Assembly: GCA_003671195.1 (NCBI GenBank)
Contig: QWPJ01000041.1
Location: 1-52,584 of the forward strand
Source: Planctomycetota bacterium
Lineage (GTDB): Bacteria > Planctomycetota > Planctomycetia > Pirellulales > Pirellulaceae
DNA length: 52,584 nt
Direction: 5' to 3'
The notes under the pieces are model-generated. The model was not told where the DNA came from. It ran no database searches and worked only from the letters and a program-made list of their open reading frames with translations. Each line of letters starts with the position of its first letter. Within the stretch, counting starts at the first letter, position 1. Made by a program: the position numbers and the translations under genes. Positions 16,200 through 24,989 of this stretch are shown in pieces.

Positions 16200-18815
16200 T
16201 TAGGGTGTAGAGTTGGTCTTGGGCTCCGGAGCGTTCGGCACGTCGATGCTCCAGCAACTGATCTCCCGTTCCAAGGCCACCAGGAGCTTTACGTCGTCTT
16301 GCCAAGTGACCAAGGAAGCACCTAGGATTCGGGCGTTCAAGGAGGCTTGATCGATGAGTCTCAAATCACCGGAGAACAGGTGCAAAACCCGGCTAGGGCC
16401 TGTGGCAACGCCCATCAATGTCCCGTCTTTCAACCGCGTGGCTCCGAGCAAGCGAGCCTGCTCGGGTCTGGCGCACAGGGCGCGCCGGGCGAGGGTTTGA
16501 TGCGCGGGGTTGGCCACGAGGATCCCGGTCTCGCCGCTTGGTAGTTTCCCCAGAAACATCTCGACGGTTCGGCTCGGGGCACTCCCATGGTTGCCCCAGA
16601 GCCAGCTACCGCTAGCGATGCGAACCTCGAGCCGATCGAGGCGGGCTTCAAGCGTCCCTGCTCTGGAGGCGTCTTGGCTGGCGATGTTCAGGTTGGAGAT
16701 TTTGTGAAGGCTACCGTCGTTATAAAGGACATCCCACTCGCCGATTGAGCCCTCGGTGGTCAGTCCTGGAACGAAAGCCACCGGGGGTTCTCGAAACGTT
16801 CCATCGAGTCGTTGCTCATTGATCGGGTTGATGATCATCAGCCTCGATTCGCTCGTTGCGATCGCAAGTTTCGACTCAACGGAAGAAGTCCCTTGGGACT
16901 CCGGCGCGGAGAGTTGCTGGGGGAACCAAGCGTGGCACACAGGAGTCTCGGCCGCTTGGGTGTTGTAAGCTGTCGCCAGTACGGGCGCATTGTTTACCGG
17001 TTGGCTCGGCGCGATCCAGAACCGAGGCAAGCCCTCGGGGACGACGGCGATCCACTGATGGGTCCAGGGATCGACGGAGGTGATGAGTCGTTTGGCTCCA
17101 TCGGCCAGATCGGGGTCGATTTTCGCACAGAGTCTCTTGGTCCCATCGACGGCAAAAGTCTGGAGCAATCCGTCTTCGTCGAGCGTTGCGATCGAAATCG
17201 CGTTTGGCGATAGTACGCTCTGGGCGTTCAAGCTCGATTGGGGATACCAGACCCCCGAGGCGCTGACCAGGGGTGCATCGAGTTGGATTTTCCAGTCCCT
17301 GCGCATGCCGAACATTGCGAACGGGAATTCGGTGATTTCAGGCAGCTTGGCCGTCTGCTCTTTATCCAGAGCTACGCGATGCAGGGCCGCGACGAAACGG
17401 GATTGGTTATCGAGGTCTTGCTGGAGCTGTCGGCTTGCAAGGTCCTGTTGGCTACGGAGCTTGCTCAGAAGCTCAGGGATCGACGCGATGGCTTGCGGGG
17501 TGACGACGTACTCGGCGACTTGGACGCGTCGAGCGCGATCCAGGATAATCATCGCCGGAGAGCGACGGACCTCAAAGGCCTTGTGCAAAGCGTCGTCGCT
17601 ATCGACGGCCAGGGGCAAATCGCAATTCCATGCGGCGAGTTTTTCCCGCAATCCGGATGCGTCTTTGGCAGAGGTCACCAGAAGGATATTGCCCGAGGGC
17701 GCGAGTTCTTTTTCCAAAAGGATCCGGCGGACGTTCAAAAGATCGTCCAGAAGGGCTCGCGCTTCGGCTTGGTCCTCGATCCAAAGAAGCACTTGAAAAG
17801 GTTTCTTAGGCTCGGCAGTATCGAGCAAGATCGCCCCGTTGGAGTCCTTGAAATCGATCGGATCGATCACCTTACCGAGAATGGGTGTCGATGCGATCGG
17901 AGGTGGCGCGACCCACCGTGCGACTTGCACCTCCTGCGAGGAGCTTGCCATCTGCCATTGGCTCCAATCGATCGGTTCATCTGTACGGGCGTCGGAGAGT
18001 TCCATCGAACAGGTGATGCCCGAGAGCTGATCGGCCGTTGCGCCGGGGTAATAGAACTGTGGGGGAAGTTCGATTTTCCGCAGGAGCTTGGATTGCGGAT
18101 CGATCCACAAAACCCAGCGCAGGGACTGCGAGTCGATCTGCTTCTCGACGGCGATACGCTCGCAGCGGACCTGCTCGAATCCCATGGGTTCGAGGACCTT
18201 AAGGATCGAATCGTTGCTGGCGAGACGTTCGGTCAAATCATTTGATAGCAGCAGTTCGAGTTGGATGGGTTTGGTCATGGGATCGACCAGCAGGCCGCCC
18301 ATAGTATCGTCGCCGATCCAATCTAGATCGATGCGCGCTGGCAAGGGTCTAACGAGGCGTTGGTTAGGGAATGGGTTGACCGTGCCGCGACTTTGAGCTT
18401 CCCAAGTCGTGCTGGTCCAGAGCCCCTGGAGCGATCCGGTCTGGAGGCCCAAGCGGTTGGGTTTTTCCCAAGCCACTTTCATTGGGAGCGTGAGGTTCGA
18501 GGCTCCTTGGATGACCAAACGAGCATCGTCTTGGTAGCGTTCCGCCGAGCGGTAGGTCTTGAGGCACTCGGCCAGGAGGCTTCGAGCCGCGGCCGTGGGG
18601 GCTAGCGTCAGGCTCGCTGGATCCTCAGCGGCCGACGAAGGGGTTTGGCTAGCCGACGCGGCGGCTTTCGCTGCGTCGGGGTTTGCGGTGTTTTTGTTCG
18701 GTTCGCATCCAAGGAGCCCCAAAGCTAGGAGGATACCCGTCGCTAGGAGGATACCCGTTGGGCCGCCAAGGAGCCCTTTGGGATGGTCATGAACAAGCCG
18801 GAAGAAACCCGTCAT
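16200..18815 (-). CDS. Large lipoprotein with thioredoxin-like domain and C-terminal propeller-like region
   Basis: This is an 871-residue protein. The first ~38 residues are a lipoprotein signal with lipobox LGLLGC. Then comes an Ala/Ser/Pro linker, a DUF2092-like region (LAECLKTYRSAERYQDDARLVIQG) and a thioredoxin-fold segment at ~350-460. That segment has the conserved cis-proline (RRSPAMIILD) but no CxxC, so a redox role is doubtful. The last half is repetitive and beta-rich (GSWLWGNHGSAPS, GTLMGVATGPSRVLHLF), like a propeller. The start at 18815 is chosen for the lipobox; a longer frame to 18965 has no signal. Planctomycete redoxin proteins share this N-terminal layout. Two direct 17-base repeats encode GILLATGILLA in the signal. 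Confidence 0.7.
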   Translation of the reverse strand: MTGFFRLVHDHPKGLLGGPTGILLATGILLALGLLGCEPNKNTANPDAAKAAASASQTPSSAAEDPASLTLAPTAAARSLLAECLKTYRSAERYQDDARLVIQGASNLTLPMKVAWEKPNRLGLQTGSLQGLWTSTTWEAQSRGTVNPFPNQRLVRPLPARIDLDWIGDDTMGGLLVDPMTKPIQLELLLSNDLTERLASNDSILKVLEPMGFEQVRCERIAVEKQIDSQSLRWVLWIDPQSKLLRKIELPPQFYYPGATADQLSGITCSMELSDARTDEPIDWSQWQMASSSQEVQVARWVAPPPIASTPILGKVIDPIDFKDSNGAILLDTAEPKKPFQVLLWIEDQAEARALLDDLLNVRRILLEKELAPSGNILLVTSAKDASGLREKLAAWNCDLPLAVDSDDALHKAFEVRRSPAMIILDRARRVQVAEYVVTPQAIASIPELLSKLRSQQDLASRQLQQDLDNQSRFVAALHRVALDKEQTAKLPEITEFPFAMFGMRRDWKIQLDAPLVSASGVWYPQSSLNAQSVLSPNAISIATLDEDGLLQTFAVDGTKRLCAKIDPDLADGAKRLITSVDPWTHQWIAVVPEGLPRFWIAPSQPVNNAPVLATAYNTQAAETPVCHAWFPQQLSAPESQGTSSVESKLAIATSESRLMIINPINEQRLDGTFREPPVAFVPGLTTEGSIGEWDVLYNDGSLHKISNLNIASQDASRAGTLEARLDRLEVRIASGSWLWGNHGSAPSRTVEMFLGKLPSGETGILVANPAHQTLARRALCARPEQARLLGATRLKDGTLMGVATGPSRVLHLFSGDLRLIDQASLNARILGASLVTWQDDVKLLVALEREISCWSIDVPNAPEPKTNSTP

Positions 18816-18986
18816 AAGTAGCTCTGGAAAAGTGGGGTATTTGGTCAAGGTTTTCCGGATTATACGAAAACAAGGGGATTTCGGTGCGTAAAGATCGGGT
18901 TCGACCCGACGTACTTGGTGCAGTTGGCTTGGAAAATCCCTAGATCTGCTTGGGTTTGTACGCACAGATGCCGATGGACACCCCTA

Positions 18987-19069
18987 GGTGATGGCCTGCG
19001 CGTGGACTTTTTATGTCCTTGGGGGGGATTCTCAAGGATGGGGCAGGGGCATCACCCAATAAACCATCC
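18987..19069 (+). promoter_or_regulatory. Possible structured leader before the secreted protein at 19108
   Basis: GGTGATG (18987-18993) can pair with CATCACC (19050-19056) around a GGAC/GTCC hairpin, while GGATGG (19036-19041) can pair with CCATCC (19064-19069). The two pairings cross each other, so they form either a pseudoknot or alternatives. The element ends about 40 bases before the ATG. It is based on short stems only and could be chance. Confidence 0.3.
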
Positions 19070-19107
19070 TCCAAGCGTTCCGGGTTGACTCGGGACTAGG
19101 ACTATCG

Positions 19108-20154
19108 ATGCAACCGATTTTCAACGTCGCGATACGTTCGACGCTTAGGCATCGCCTTATGGCTTTCGCCATCGCGTGGGGTGCTTTCTGTTGCGGTTTG
19201 ACGATGCCAGTGGAGTCCTATGGCCAGCAAGGTTTCGGCCAGCAGCAGATATTCGGTAGTAAGGAATTTGAAGAAGGCTCGAGCACGCGTGAGACTCGGA
19301 CCACAGCGATCAAAAGTCTCCCCTTTCAGCAACTGACTCCGGATGCCTCCCAACGCATTCGTACCGTGGTCGATGACGTCAGCTATTTCCGGCGCATGCC
19401 CTCGCAGACTCTCGAGAGCGATCCAGACATGTTCCGGTTCTTGGTCCGGCATCCTGAGGTGGTCGTCAACATTTGGGATTTGATGGGGATCACCAAAGTC
19501 AGCTTGAATCGCGTCGGAGACTACAAGCTCATCGGGAACGACGGAGCCGGTACGACGTGCAAAATGGATCTGATCTACGGAAGCGATACGCTCCACATTT
19601 ATCATTCCGACGGAGCTTATGAAGGTGGGCTCTGGCCGAGGGAGCTACGTGGCCAATGCGTCGTGGCGCTGCACAACCGTCCGGTAAAACTGCCCGACGG
19701 ACGACCGGGAATGGTCGCCTGGATGGACGCGTTCATGCGGCTCGACAATGCCGGAGCGGATTTGGTCGTCAGGACGCTAGGTCCGTTGGTCGGAAAAACC
19801 GCCGACCAGAACTTTGTGGAGTGTGCCAGTTTTCTGTCGCAGATTTCGCAGACCGCTAGAGTCAATCCGCAAGGATTGCAGCAGGTCGGCTCGCGTCTGA
19901 GCAAGATCTCACCGGAGGTTCGATCGGAGTTCATGAAAACCAGTGCGATCGTCTCGATGAGGACAACGCAACCGATCAATGCGCAGCAGGCCGTCACACA
20001 GGGGATAGCCACATCGACCCGCAAGCTGGTCCAGAAGCGCAGTCCGCTGTTCCAAACGGCCGATCCCCAAGACGCACTGAGCGAGCTCGAAGAGACCGAG
20101 TCGCCCACCATCCGGATGCTCACGAGCGAAGGTGCGTTTGATCCGCCGAACTAG
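19108..20154 (+). CDS. Secreted hypothetical protein
   Basis: The 348-residue protein has an N-terminal export signal (basic start, hydrophobic LMAFAIAWGAFCCGLTM, cleavage near SYGQ). The mature part is mixed and polar, with a phrase (RRMPSQTLESDPDMFRFLVRH, VVVNIWDLMGITKV) that reads like a conserved globular domain. It ends with a low-complexity tail. I do not recognise the family and see no catalytic motif. The gene is transcribed away from the lipoprotein gene at 18815, so the 290-base gap probably holds both promoters. It is followed by R5 hairpin repeats. Confidence 0.75.
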   Translation: MQPIFNVAIRSTLRHRLMAFAIAWGAFCCGLTMPVESYGQQGFGQQQIFGSKEFEEGSSTRETRTTAIKSLPFQQLTPDASQRIRTVVDDVSYFRRMPSQTLESDPDMFRFLVRHPEVVVNIWDLMGITKVSLNRVGDYKLIGNDGAGTTCKMDLIYGSDTLHIYHSDGAYEGGLWPRELRGQCVVALHNRPVKLPDGRPGMVAWMDAFMRLDNAGADLVVRTLGPLVGKTADQNFVECASFLSQISQTARVNPQGLQQVGSRLSKISPEVRSEFMKTSAIVSMRTTQPINAQQAVTQGIATSTRKLVQKRSPLFQTADPQDALSELEETESPTIRMLTSEGAFDPPN

Positions 20155-20280
20155 GCACCATTCTCAGTGGCAATCTAGATTCCGCTGCGTGCATCGGCGA
20201 GCGGATGGAGGAGTCGTTTTCTTCGCGTAAAGTCACTGCAATAGGGCGTGAGGAACGAAGGTGCTCTCTAGTAGAAATAA

Positions 20281-20400
20281 GCGCAACGACGCAAAGGTAG
20301 TGGATCTCCCGCAGAGATCCCGGCTGTTTGGAAGAAATAAACGCAAAGACGCAAAGGTAGTGGATCTCCCGCAGAGATCCCGGCTGTTTCGGTAGTGGAT
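20281..20400. repeat. R5 hairpin repeat, two direct copies
   Basis: The unit CGCAAAGACGCAAAGGTAGT-GGATCTCCCGCAGAGATCC-CGGCTGTTT appears twice in tandem. GGATCTC and GAGATCC form a perfect 7-bp stem. A third partial start at 20392 runs straight into the Hint toxin remnant. An inverted copy lies at 24350-24420. Confidence 0.85.
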
Positions 20401-21307
20401 CTCAGTGGCTGCTTCATCCAAGGCACCCTCGTCACCGTATCGAGACCCCCAGGCCAATCAACCTCAACGGATTCTCTCTGTTCGAAACCAAGCTGGCTCG
20501 ATGAGCCGTCCCAGGAAACACCATGGCTCGCACCCGAGCGTTACGCATCGCCAGCGACCCGCTCGCAGCTACAGGTCCCCATCGAATCGGTGCCGATTGG
20601 ATCGCGGGTTCTGACCAAGAACCCCAACCGCTTCGAAGTCGATCCGCAACCTGAGCCCGACCAAGCGACCTGGGCAAGCTTTCGATCACCGCAGAGGGAA
20701 GCGATGGTGGCCAGTCGCTCCGACCAATTCCTTGGAACATGACTATAATGGCGGCATCGGCACGGTTTGTCACCCGCGAAGTCCACGTTGTGGCCTGCGT
20801 GGATGTGCTCGGTGCTGATGGCACTGTCGAAACGATCACCGGAACGACCATCCACCCGGTCTGGTCAGTCGATCGCCAGGAATGGGTGCCACTAGCTGAG
20901 CTAACCGACGGTGAGAGGCTCCAAGGACTTGATGGTCTTGCGGTCGTTCTGTCCGTCACGCTTTCGCGGGTCTCCCAGCCGGTCTATAATATCGAAGTCC
21001 ACGGCGAGCACGTGTACCAAGTCGGCGAACTGGGATTGGTGGTGCATAATACGTGCCCAATTAAGGGACCGAACCTCCGGATTCTCAATCCGCACTTCAC
21101 GCCAGCAAGCCTATTCGTTGGCAAGCAAGCGGTAGTTTCGACTCATCTTCCGGCGGGAAGATTCACTGCATTGGTCGTTGATGGACAAGTTTATGTCGTT
21201 AGGATGCATAACGTTGCGTGGGAGCTGCAGGCCGGAAAGGCGTAGAGCAGTTCTACGGGTTCTGTGAGATCGATGCACTTGGGAAAGTAGTCAGGTTGTT
21301 CAAATGA
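20395..21307 (+). pseudogene. Polymorphic toxin remnant: broken Hint domain plus C-terminal toxin tip
   Basis: In one frame, 20410 onward reads the start of a Hint autoprotease (CFIQGTLVTV, then PIESVPIGSRVLTKNP). In another frame, 20750 onward reads its end (TTIHPVWSVDRQEWVPL, VYNIEVHGEHVYQVG, VVHNTC). Relatives have ~60 more residues between, so a deletion and frameshift occurred near 20740. After VHN the toxin tip (PNLRILNPHFTPASLFVGKQ) continues to a stop at 21245, but in the frame shifted by one base it goes on as VEQFYGFCEIDALGKVVRLF and stops at 21307, overlapping the next gene as ATGA. That suggests a single-base loss near 21240. The Rhs-type body is absent; homology starts at an R5 repeat. 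Confidence 0.7.
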
Positions 21308-21747
21308 CCGTCGAAGTCTTCGACCTTACGAAGTTCCAGTCGATGAATGGAACGCCTTTGGATGAGTACGCTTCACGAATGCTTGCTCATGGTTCCGAGA
21401 TGTTGAGTGGTGTTGACTATGACAAGATCGCTTCATTGCTACGGAACGCAGACGAATACCATTCTGTTTACCTGCTAGAGCTCTGCGCGCAACTCGATCC
21501 GAATCGAGTTGCGGCAATAGCGGCACCATACTTAGGCTCGCGAATTGCGTCTTTGTGCTGTACTGCTTCAAGGATACTCGGTTCTTTGGAGCCGCAAGGG
21601 ATTTCAGCCGAAGTGCGACTTGTCATAAAGGAATGTCCTGTTATTGATCTTTATTGGGACGATCCAACAAGCGGTGAGTCTAGGCAAATTGGAACAAACG
21701 AAGTGTTCATTTCGGAGCTTCGGGGAAAGTTAGGAATCGCTTCTTGA
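21304..21747 (+). CDS. Putative immunity protein of the broken Hint toxin
   Basis: The 147-residue cytosolic protein is largely helical (YDKIASLLRNADEYHSVYLLELCAQL, AAIAAPYLGSRIASLCC), reminiscent of HEAT-like immunity proteins, and has an acidic tail. It has no signal peptide. Its ATG at 21304 overlaps the TGA that ends the restored toxin frame, the usual arrangement in toxin-immunity pairs. I do not recognise the family by sequence; the role is inferred from position and coupling. It remains intact although the toxin is not. Confidence 0.6.
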   Translation: MTVEVFDLTKFQSMNGTPLDEYASRMLAHGSEMLSGVDYDKIASLLRNADEYHSVYLLELCAQLDPNRVAAIAAPYLGSRIASLCCTASRILGSLEPQGISAEVRLVIKECPVIDLYWDDPTSGESRQIGTNEVFISELRGKLGIAS

Positions 21748-21972
21748 AACCGCTGGGTAAGCGAGGTTGCCGAAATAGTGATACTTCAATCCCTCGCAAC
21801 TCTCCAGCACTGCAAGACATTCCTGAAAAGTGCTTTTGAGAACTCGACAAGCCGCTTTGCGGCTAAAAGTAGATTTCAGAGAGTGGAAAGCAGAGCGCTT
21901 TTCCGCTTACAGTCAGTCGGTCTTGATACCGGCAAAACTAGTTGGAAACCAATTAGCGTTCATCAGCGTCGA

Positions 21973-22010
21973 TTATCGAAGTCGATGGCGAGCACGTCTG
22001 CCAATTTGAA
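21973..22010 (+). pseudogene. Second Hint-domain scrap
   Basis: The bases TATCGAAGTCGATGGCGAGC and what follows translate to IEVDGEHVCQ, which matches the IEVHGEHVYQ block of the Hint remnant at ~20990. It is too short to be a gene and probably marks a decayed or duplicated toxin cassette. Confidence 0.45.
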
Positions 22011-22045
22011 TCGAGTTTTCAAACTCTTCTGACGCAGACGGAAGA

Positions 22046-22291
22046 TTACGGGCGGGAGTAACTTAACAACGAGCGAACCACAAACTCCGCCACCGCCCTA
22101 CTTGTCTGCGGATCCTCCCCGAAGGCGAGCAAGACTTCGGTTCCGGTAGCATCGACGATGACCGAGTACCCAGCGGTATTGGTACGAATATCCCAGGGTA
22201 ACGGATGGATCACAGAGATTTCCTCCGTTCCGATACACTTACCGTTTCGAGCCTGTAGGGACTGAAGAATCTCGGTTGCGATATCGATCAT
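22046..22291 (-). CDS. Small hypothetical protein
   Basis: The 81-residue product starts MIDIATEILQSLQ and contains a beta-rich centre (GYSVIVDATGTEVLLAFG) and a helical end (SRAVAEFVVRSLL). The ATG at 22291 has GGAAGG four bases before it; an earlier in-frame start at 22336 lies next to R3 repeats. I do not recognise the family. It is convergent with the Hint and immunity region and could be an unrelated small cytosolic protein. Confidence 0.5.
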   Translation of the reverse strand: MIDIATEILQSLQARNGKCIGTEEISVIHPLPWDIRTNTAGYSVIVDATGTEVLLAFGEDPQTSRAVAEFVVRSLLSYSRP

Positions 22292-22338
22292 TGGCCTTCC
22301 ACCAGGAAACCGCTCATCGGGGACCAGGCTCCGCACCG

Positions 22339-22408
22339 GGTGCCTGGCACCATTTGGGCTGACGGTATGCTAGCATCCGGCCTGGCTCCGCACCGGGTGC
22401 CTGGTACC
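22339..22408. repeat. R3 palindromes, two copies
   Basis: Cores GGTGCCTGGCACC at 22339-22351 and GGTGCCTGGTACC at 22396-22408 lie in the unit TGCTAGCATCCGGCCTGGC...CCGCACCGG. The family has the same arm and centre sizes as R1 but a different sequence. Confidence 0.9.
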
Positions 22409-22444
22409 GATTTGGGGCCCCTGTTCTTTCTTCTTGGAATAACC

Positions 22445-22457
22445 GGGGACAATCCCC
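22445..22457. repeat. R1 palindrome (GGGGACAATCCCC)
   Basis: One arm mismatch; AACC-core-GCG context. It lies 37 bases from an R3 copy, so the two families mix here. Confidence 0.85.
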
Positions 22458-22648
22458 GCGTTCTTGGCTAACCTTGCCCAGAAAAATTTTGCGAGCTGGG
22501 TGCATTGCCGCGTGCTCTTTACAATCTAGCTCGGCGGTATACGGCACTGCTCGGTCGCAGGGCGTCCGCACTGCGCGACCTCATGTGCCTTCAATACCAT
22601 TTCGGGCCACTCTTTTTGTATGCCCACGGGGATTGGGGGGATTCCAGA

Positions 22649-22813
22649 GGGACTCAGGGCGACGCGGATGGTGATGTGGCGGGAATCGCGCTCCCCCATG
22701 AAGCTACGGCTACGGACCGCCGACAGGCAATCCGCGGCATCGTTGATCCAAAAGCTGCCTCGGATCACGCGAAGATAACTACCCAGTCTCGCTTTGCGGG
22801 TCCAATAATCGTG
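22649..22813 (-). pseudogene. C-terminal fragment of a formylglycine-generating-enzyme-type (FGE-sulfatase) protein
   Basis: Reading back from 22813, the frame gives YWTRKARLGSYLRVIRG, then SFWINDAADCLSAVRSRSFM and HITIRVAL. This is the closing signature of FGE-like proteins (RGGSW, CRSAxR, GFRV) with two changes: GGSW has become GSFW, and the GF of GFRV is missing. Nothing of the ~200 upstream residues is present. It is a remnant lacking start and core. Confidence 0.6.
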
Positions 22814-22953
22814 AATTGACGATCCCCTCGGGCCGGTACGGCAACAACGGCTTCCGCCTTGCCCTGAGTTCCTCCGTAATCCCCAAGTCGTCGGAATCTG
22901 GGGGAAACTAACGTCTGTTCAACTGCTTTCGAGTTTTGAGGTAAAATGAATAG

Positions 22954-23232
<279 letters not shown>

Positions 23233-23601
23233 ATGCGTTTCAAGGTCGACGAAAATTTGCCAATCGACGTTGCCGAAATCCTACGAGCTAATAACCATGA
23301 TGCGATGACCATTTTCGATCCGGAAATGGTCGGCCAACCGGACTTAAAAGTTGCCAGCGTCTGCCGGGCGGAAGAACGAGCACTCATCACATTGGACCTC
23401 GACTTTTCCGATATCCGGACATACCCGCCCGCAGCACATGCAGGATTCATTATTCTTAGGCCCCGAACACAATCGAAACCCGATGTTCTTGCTTTGCTGG
23501 GTAGGCTCCTTCCATTGCTTGGTGGAGGAGAGCAACTTTCTGGAAACTTATGGATAGTGCAGGAGAATGGGGTTCGTATCAGAGAGGGAAGTGATAGCTA
23601 A
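23233..23601 (+). CDS. DUF5615 PIN-like toxin
   Basis: The 122-residue protein has the DUF5615/Mut7-C-like layout: FKVDENLPIDVAEILRANNHDA, then RAEERALITLDLDFSDIRTYPP and GFIILRP. The aspartates in VDEN and LDLDF correspond to the nuclease site. Members are thought to be RNases neutralised by the adjoining DUF433 protein. It starts directly at the stop of the antitoxin. This is the only complete toxin-antitoxin pair in the window. Confidence 0.85.
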   Translation: MRFKVDENLPIDVAEILRANNHDAMTIFDPEMVGQPDLKVASVCRAEERALITLDLDFSDIRTYPPAAHAGFIILRPRTQSKPDVLALLGRLLPLLGGGEQLSGNLWIVQENGVRIREGSDS

Positions 23602-23908
23602 CGATGGATGTTTCAAGGTAAACTGTATCCATCGTTTCAGTCTAGCAGATCGGCGAAAGAATCCATGTCAGTGCGTCACAAATATCACCCTGAAATCCGA
23701 GGAAATCCACGTTATGATGCTGTTACTTTCTCAATGCTTCATACCGAAAGGACACTTTGCTTAGAGTCCACGCCCTGTACAAGATGCGTTTTCCGATCTC
23801 GCGACGCCAACCCCAATTATCTCGGTTAGGCTATCTCGGTTAGTAAGTCGCTAGAATTGAGGCAGTACGAAATCGAGGATCAAACTGTGGCAGGTAAACA
23901 GGTTAATA
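23602..23908 (+). other. No gene recognised
   Basis: Several short open frames cross this stretch, none with a motif or ribosome site. A short direct duplication (CTCGGTTAG...CTCGGTTAG) occurs near 23820-23840. Confidence 0.45.
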
Positions 23909-23968
23909 GTGAATGAGAAGGCGATATTAGGATGCATCTTAGGAACCGCTGTGGGTGATGCCCTTCAC
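23909..23968 (+). pseudogene. N-terminal stub of an ADP-ribosylglycohydrolase (ARH/DraG type)
   Basis: From GTG 23909 the frame reads VNEKAILGCILGTAVGDAL, the characteristic start of ADP-ribosylglycohydrolases where the first metal-binding loop lies. After VGDAL the family would continue with GLPYE or similar. Here it meets CACAAACAGC and an R1 palindrome within ten bases, and the rest of the ~300-residue enzyme is missing. Confidence 0.65.
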
Positions 23969-23977
23969 AAACAGCGC

Positions 23978-23990
23978 GGGGACTGTCCCC
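23978..23990. repeat. R1 palindrome (variant GGGGACTGTCCCC)
   Basis: Located at the point where the ADP-ribosylglycohydrolase stub ends, and followed at once by the R3 array. Confidence 0.9.
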
Positions 23991-23999
23991 GGCTTCTTG

Positions 24000-24260
24000 C
24001 CACCGATTTGGGGCCCTGTTTGCTAGCATCCAGCCTGGCGTCGCACCGGGTGCCTGGCACCGATGTGGGCTCCTGTTTGCTAGCATCAAGCCTGGCGCCG
24101 CGCCGGGTGCCTGGCACCTGTTTGAGGGGCCGCCGGGCTGAGTTTTGCTAGCATCCGGCCTGGCGCCGCACCGGGTGCCTGGCACCGATTTGGGGCCCTG
24201 ATTGCTAGCATCCGGCCTGGCTTCGCATCGGGTGCCTGGTACCGATTGGGGCTCCTTACT
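24000..24260. repeat. R3 array, four palindromes
   Basis: Cores at 24049-24061, 24106-24118, 24174-24186 and 24231-24243 (the last GGTGCCTGGTACC) are spaced 57, 68 and 57 bases apart. Each is preceded by TGCTAGCATC and CCTGGC. Periodicity and spacing differ from a CRISPR array, and the spacers are similar to each other. Confidence 0.9.
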
Positions 24261-24349
24261 CCCCGGCCAAAGCCCCGGTGGAAGAAGGGGGGCCAAGCGG
24301 TTGGGTGGAGCATACCTGAAGCGTGAGGTTAGCAGCCGGATCTTTTGCT

Positions 24350-24420
24350 ACCAAGCCAGATCTCTGCGCGAGATCCTCTACCTTTGCGTCTTCGCGCCTT
24401 TGCATTCCTTTCTTCCAGCA
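24350..24420. repeat. R5 hairpin repeat, inverted copy
   Basis: Its reverse complement carries GACGCAAAGGTAGAGGATCT and CGCGCAGAGATC, matching the R5 unit at 20281-20400. With those copies it brackets the 20.4-24.4 kb accessory patch in inverted orientation. Confidence 0.75.
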
Positions 24421-24431
24421 GCGGCGCGCCG

Positions 24432-24444
24432 GGTGCCTGGCACC
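24432..24444. repeat. R3 palindrome
   Basis: Perfect GGTGCCTGGCACC core, followed by CGATTTAGG, about 20 bases from the end of the gene at 24462. Confidence 0.9.
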
Positions 24445-24461
24445 GATTTAGGTCCTGTTGT

Positions 24462-24761
24462 CTATGCCATCGGGCAGAAAATGGACGCTAGCATGGCGAT
24501 GCCGAAAAGTCCTAGGATTCCCGCGAAAAATGTCAGAAAGGACACTAGGCAACCGCCGGGTCTCGGGACTCCGTTGCGAGCGATCCGCCAGGGAGTCGAC
24601 TCGTAACCGATCCGACGCTTGGCGGTCCTTTTGGCGCTACCCCACCACCGAACCGGCTTCAAAAGGGCGGTGATCCCCAACTCCTTCTTGAGGCGTTTCT
24701 TGGCCTTGGTCACGCCCAGAACGGTTTTGAGCGAAGGGCGTCTGTGTCTGAAGAGTTTCAT
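24462..24761 (-). CDS. Small basic protein with C-terminal membrane helix
   Basis: The 99-residue product starts MKLFRHRRPSLKTVLGVTKA. It has a strongly basic first 75 residues (KKRLKKELGITALLKP, KRTAKRRIGY), then RNGVPRPGGCLVS and a hydrophobic helix (FLTFFAGILGLFGIAMLA). I have seen similar basic proteins of unknown function in planctomycetes. The ATG at 24761 is the first reasonable start; the frame upstream runs into the tRNA gene. It lies 33 bases downstream of tRNA-Asp on the same strand and may share its transcript. Confidence 0.6.
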   Translation of the reverse strand: MKLFRHRRPSLKTVLGVTKAKKRLKKELGITALLKPVRWWGSAKRTAKRRIGYESTPWRIARNGVPRPGGCLVSFLTFFAGILGLFGIAMLASIFCPMA

Positions 24762-24794
24762 CAGGGGCCAAACGAAAACAGATTCCCAAAACAG

Positions 24795-24868
24795 CGAGGT
24801 CGACGGGGCTCGAACCCGCAACCTCCGGATCGACAGTCCGGTGCTCTAACCAATTGAGCTACGACCCC
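24795..24868 (-). tRNA. tRNA-Asp (anticodon GTC)
   Basis: The minus strand folds as a full cloverleaf: acceptor GGGGTCG with CGACCTC (one G-U), D arm with AGCTCAATTGGTTAGAGC, anticodon stem CCGGA/TCCGG around CTGTCGA, and T arm GCGGGTTCGAGCCCCGT. The anticodon is GTC, discriminator G. CCA is not encoded. Length 74. Confidence 0.95.
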
Positions 24869-24989
24869 GGTAAGAAACATCACGCCGCTGTGCGGCTTTG
24901 AAGAGTTTGATGGTTCCTTGCCAAGGCAAAATCTCGCTTTGAGATGGGCAAGTATAGCGTGATGTTCGGTTGAATCAAGCTCAAGCGGG

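Noticed and set aside
17238..18245. 335-residue open frame on the plus strand opposite the large lipoprotein
   Set aside because: It is the antisense shadow of a codon-biased gene; no ribosome site or recognisable motif, while the minus-strand frame has a lipobox and domains.
24000..24260. Regularly spaced palindromes considered as a CRISPR array
   Set aside because: The intervals (57, 68, 57) contain nearly the same sequence each time, so there are no unique spacers, and no cas genes occur.
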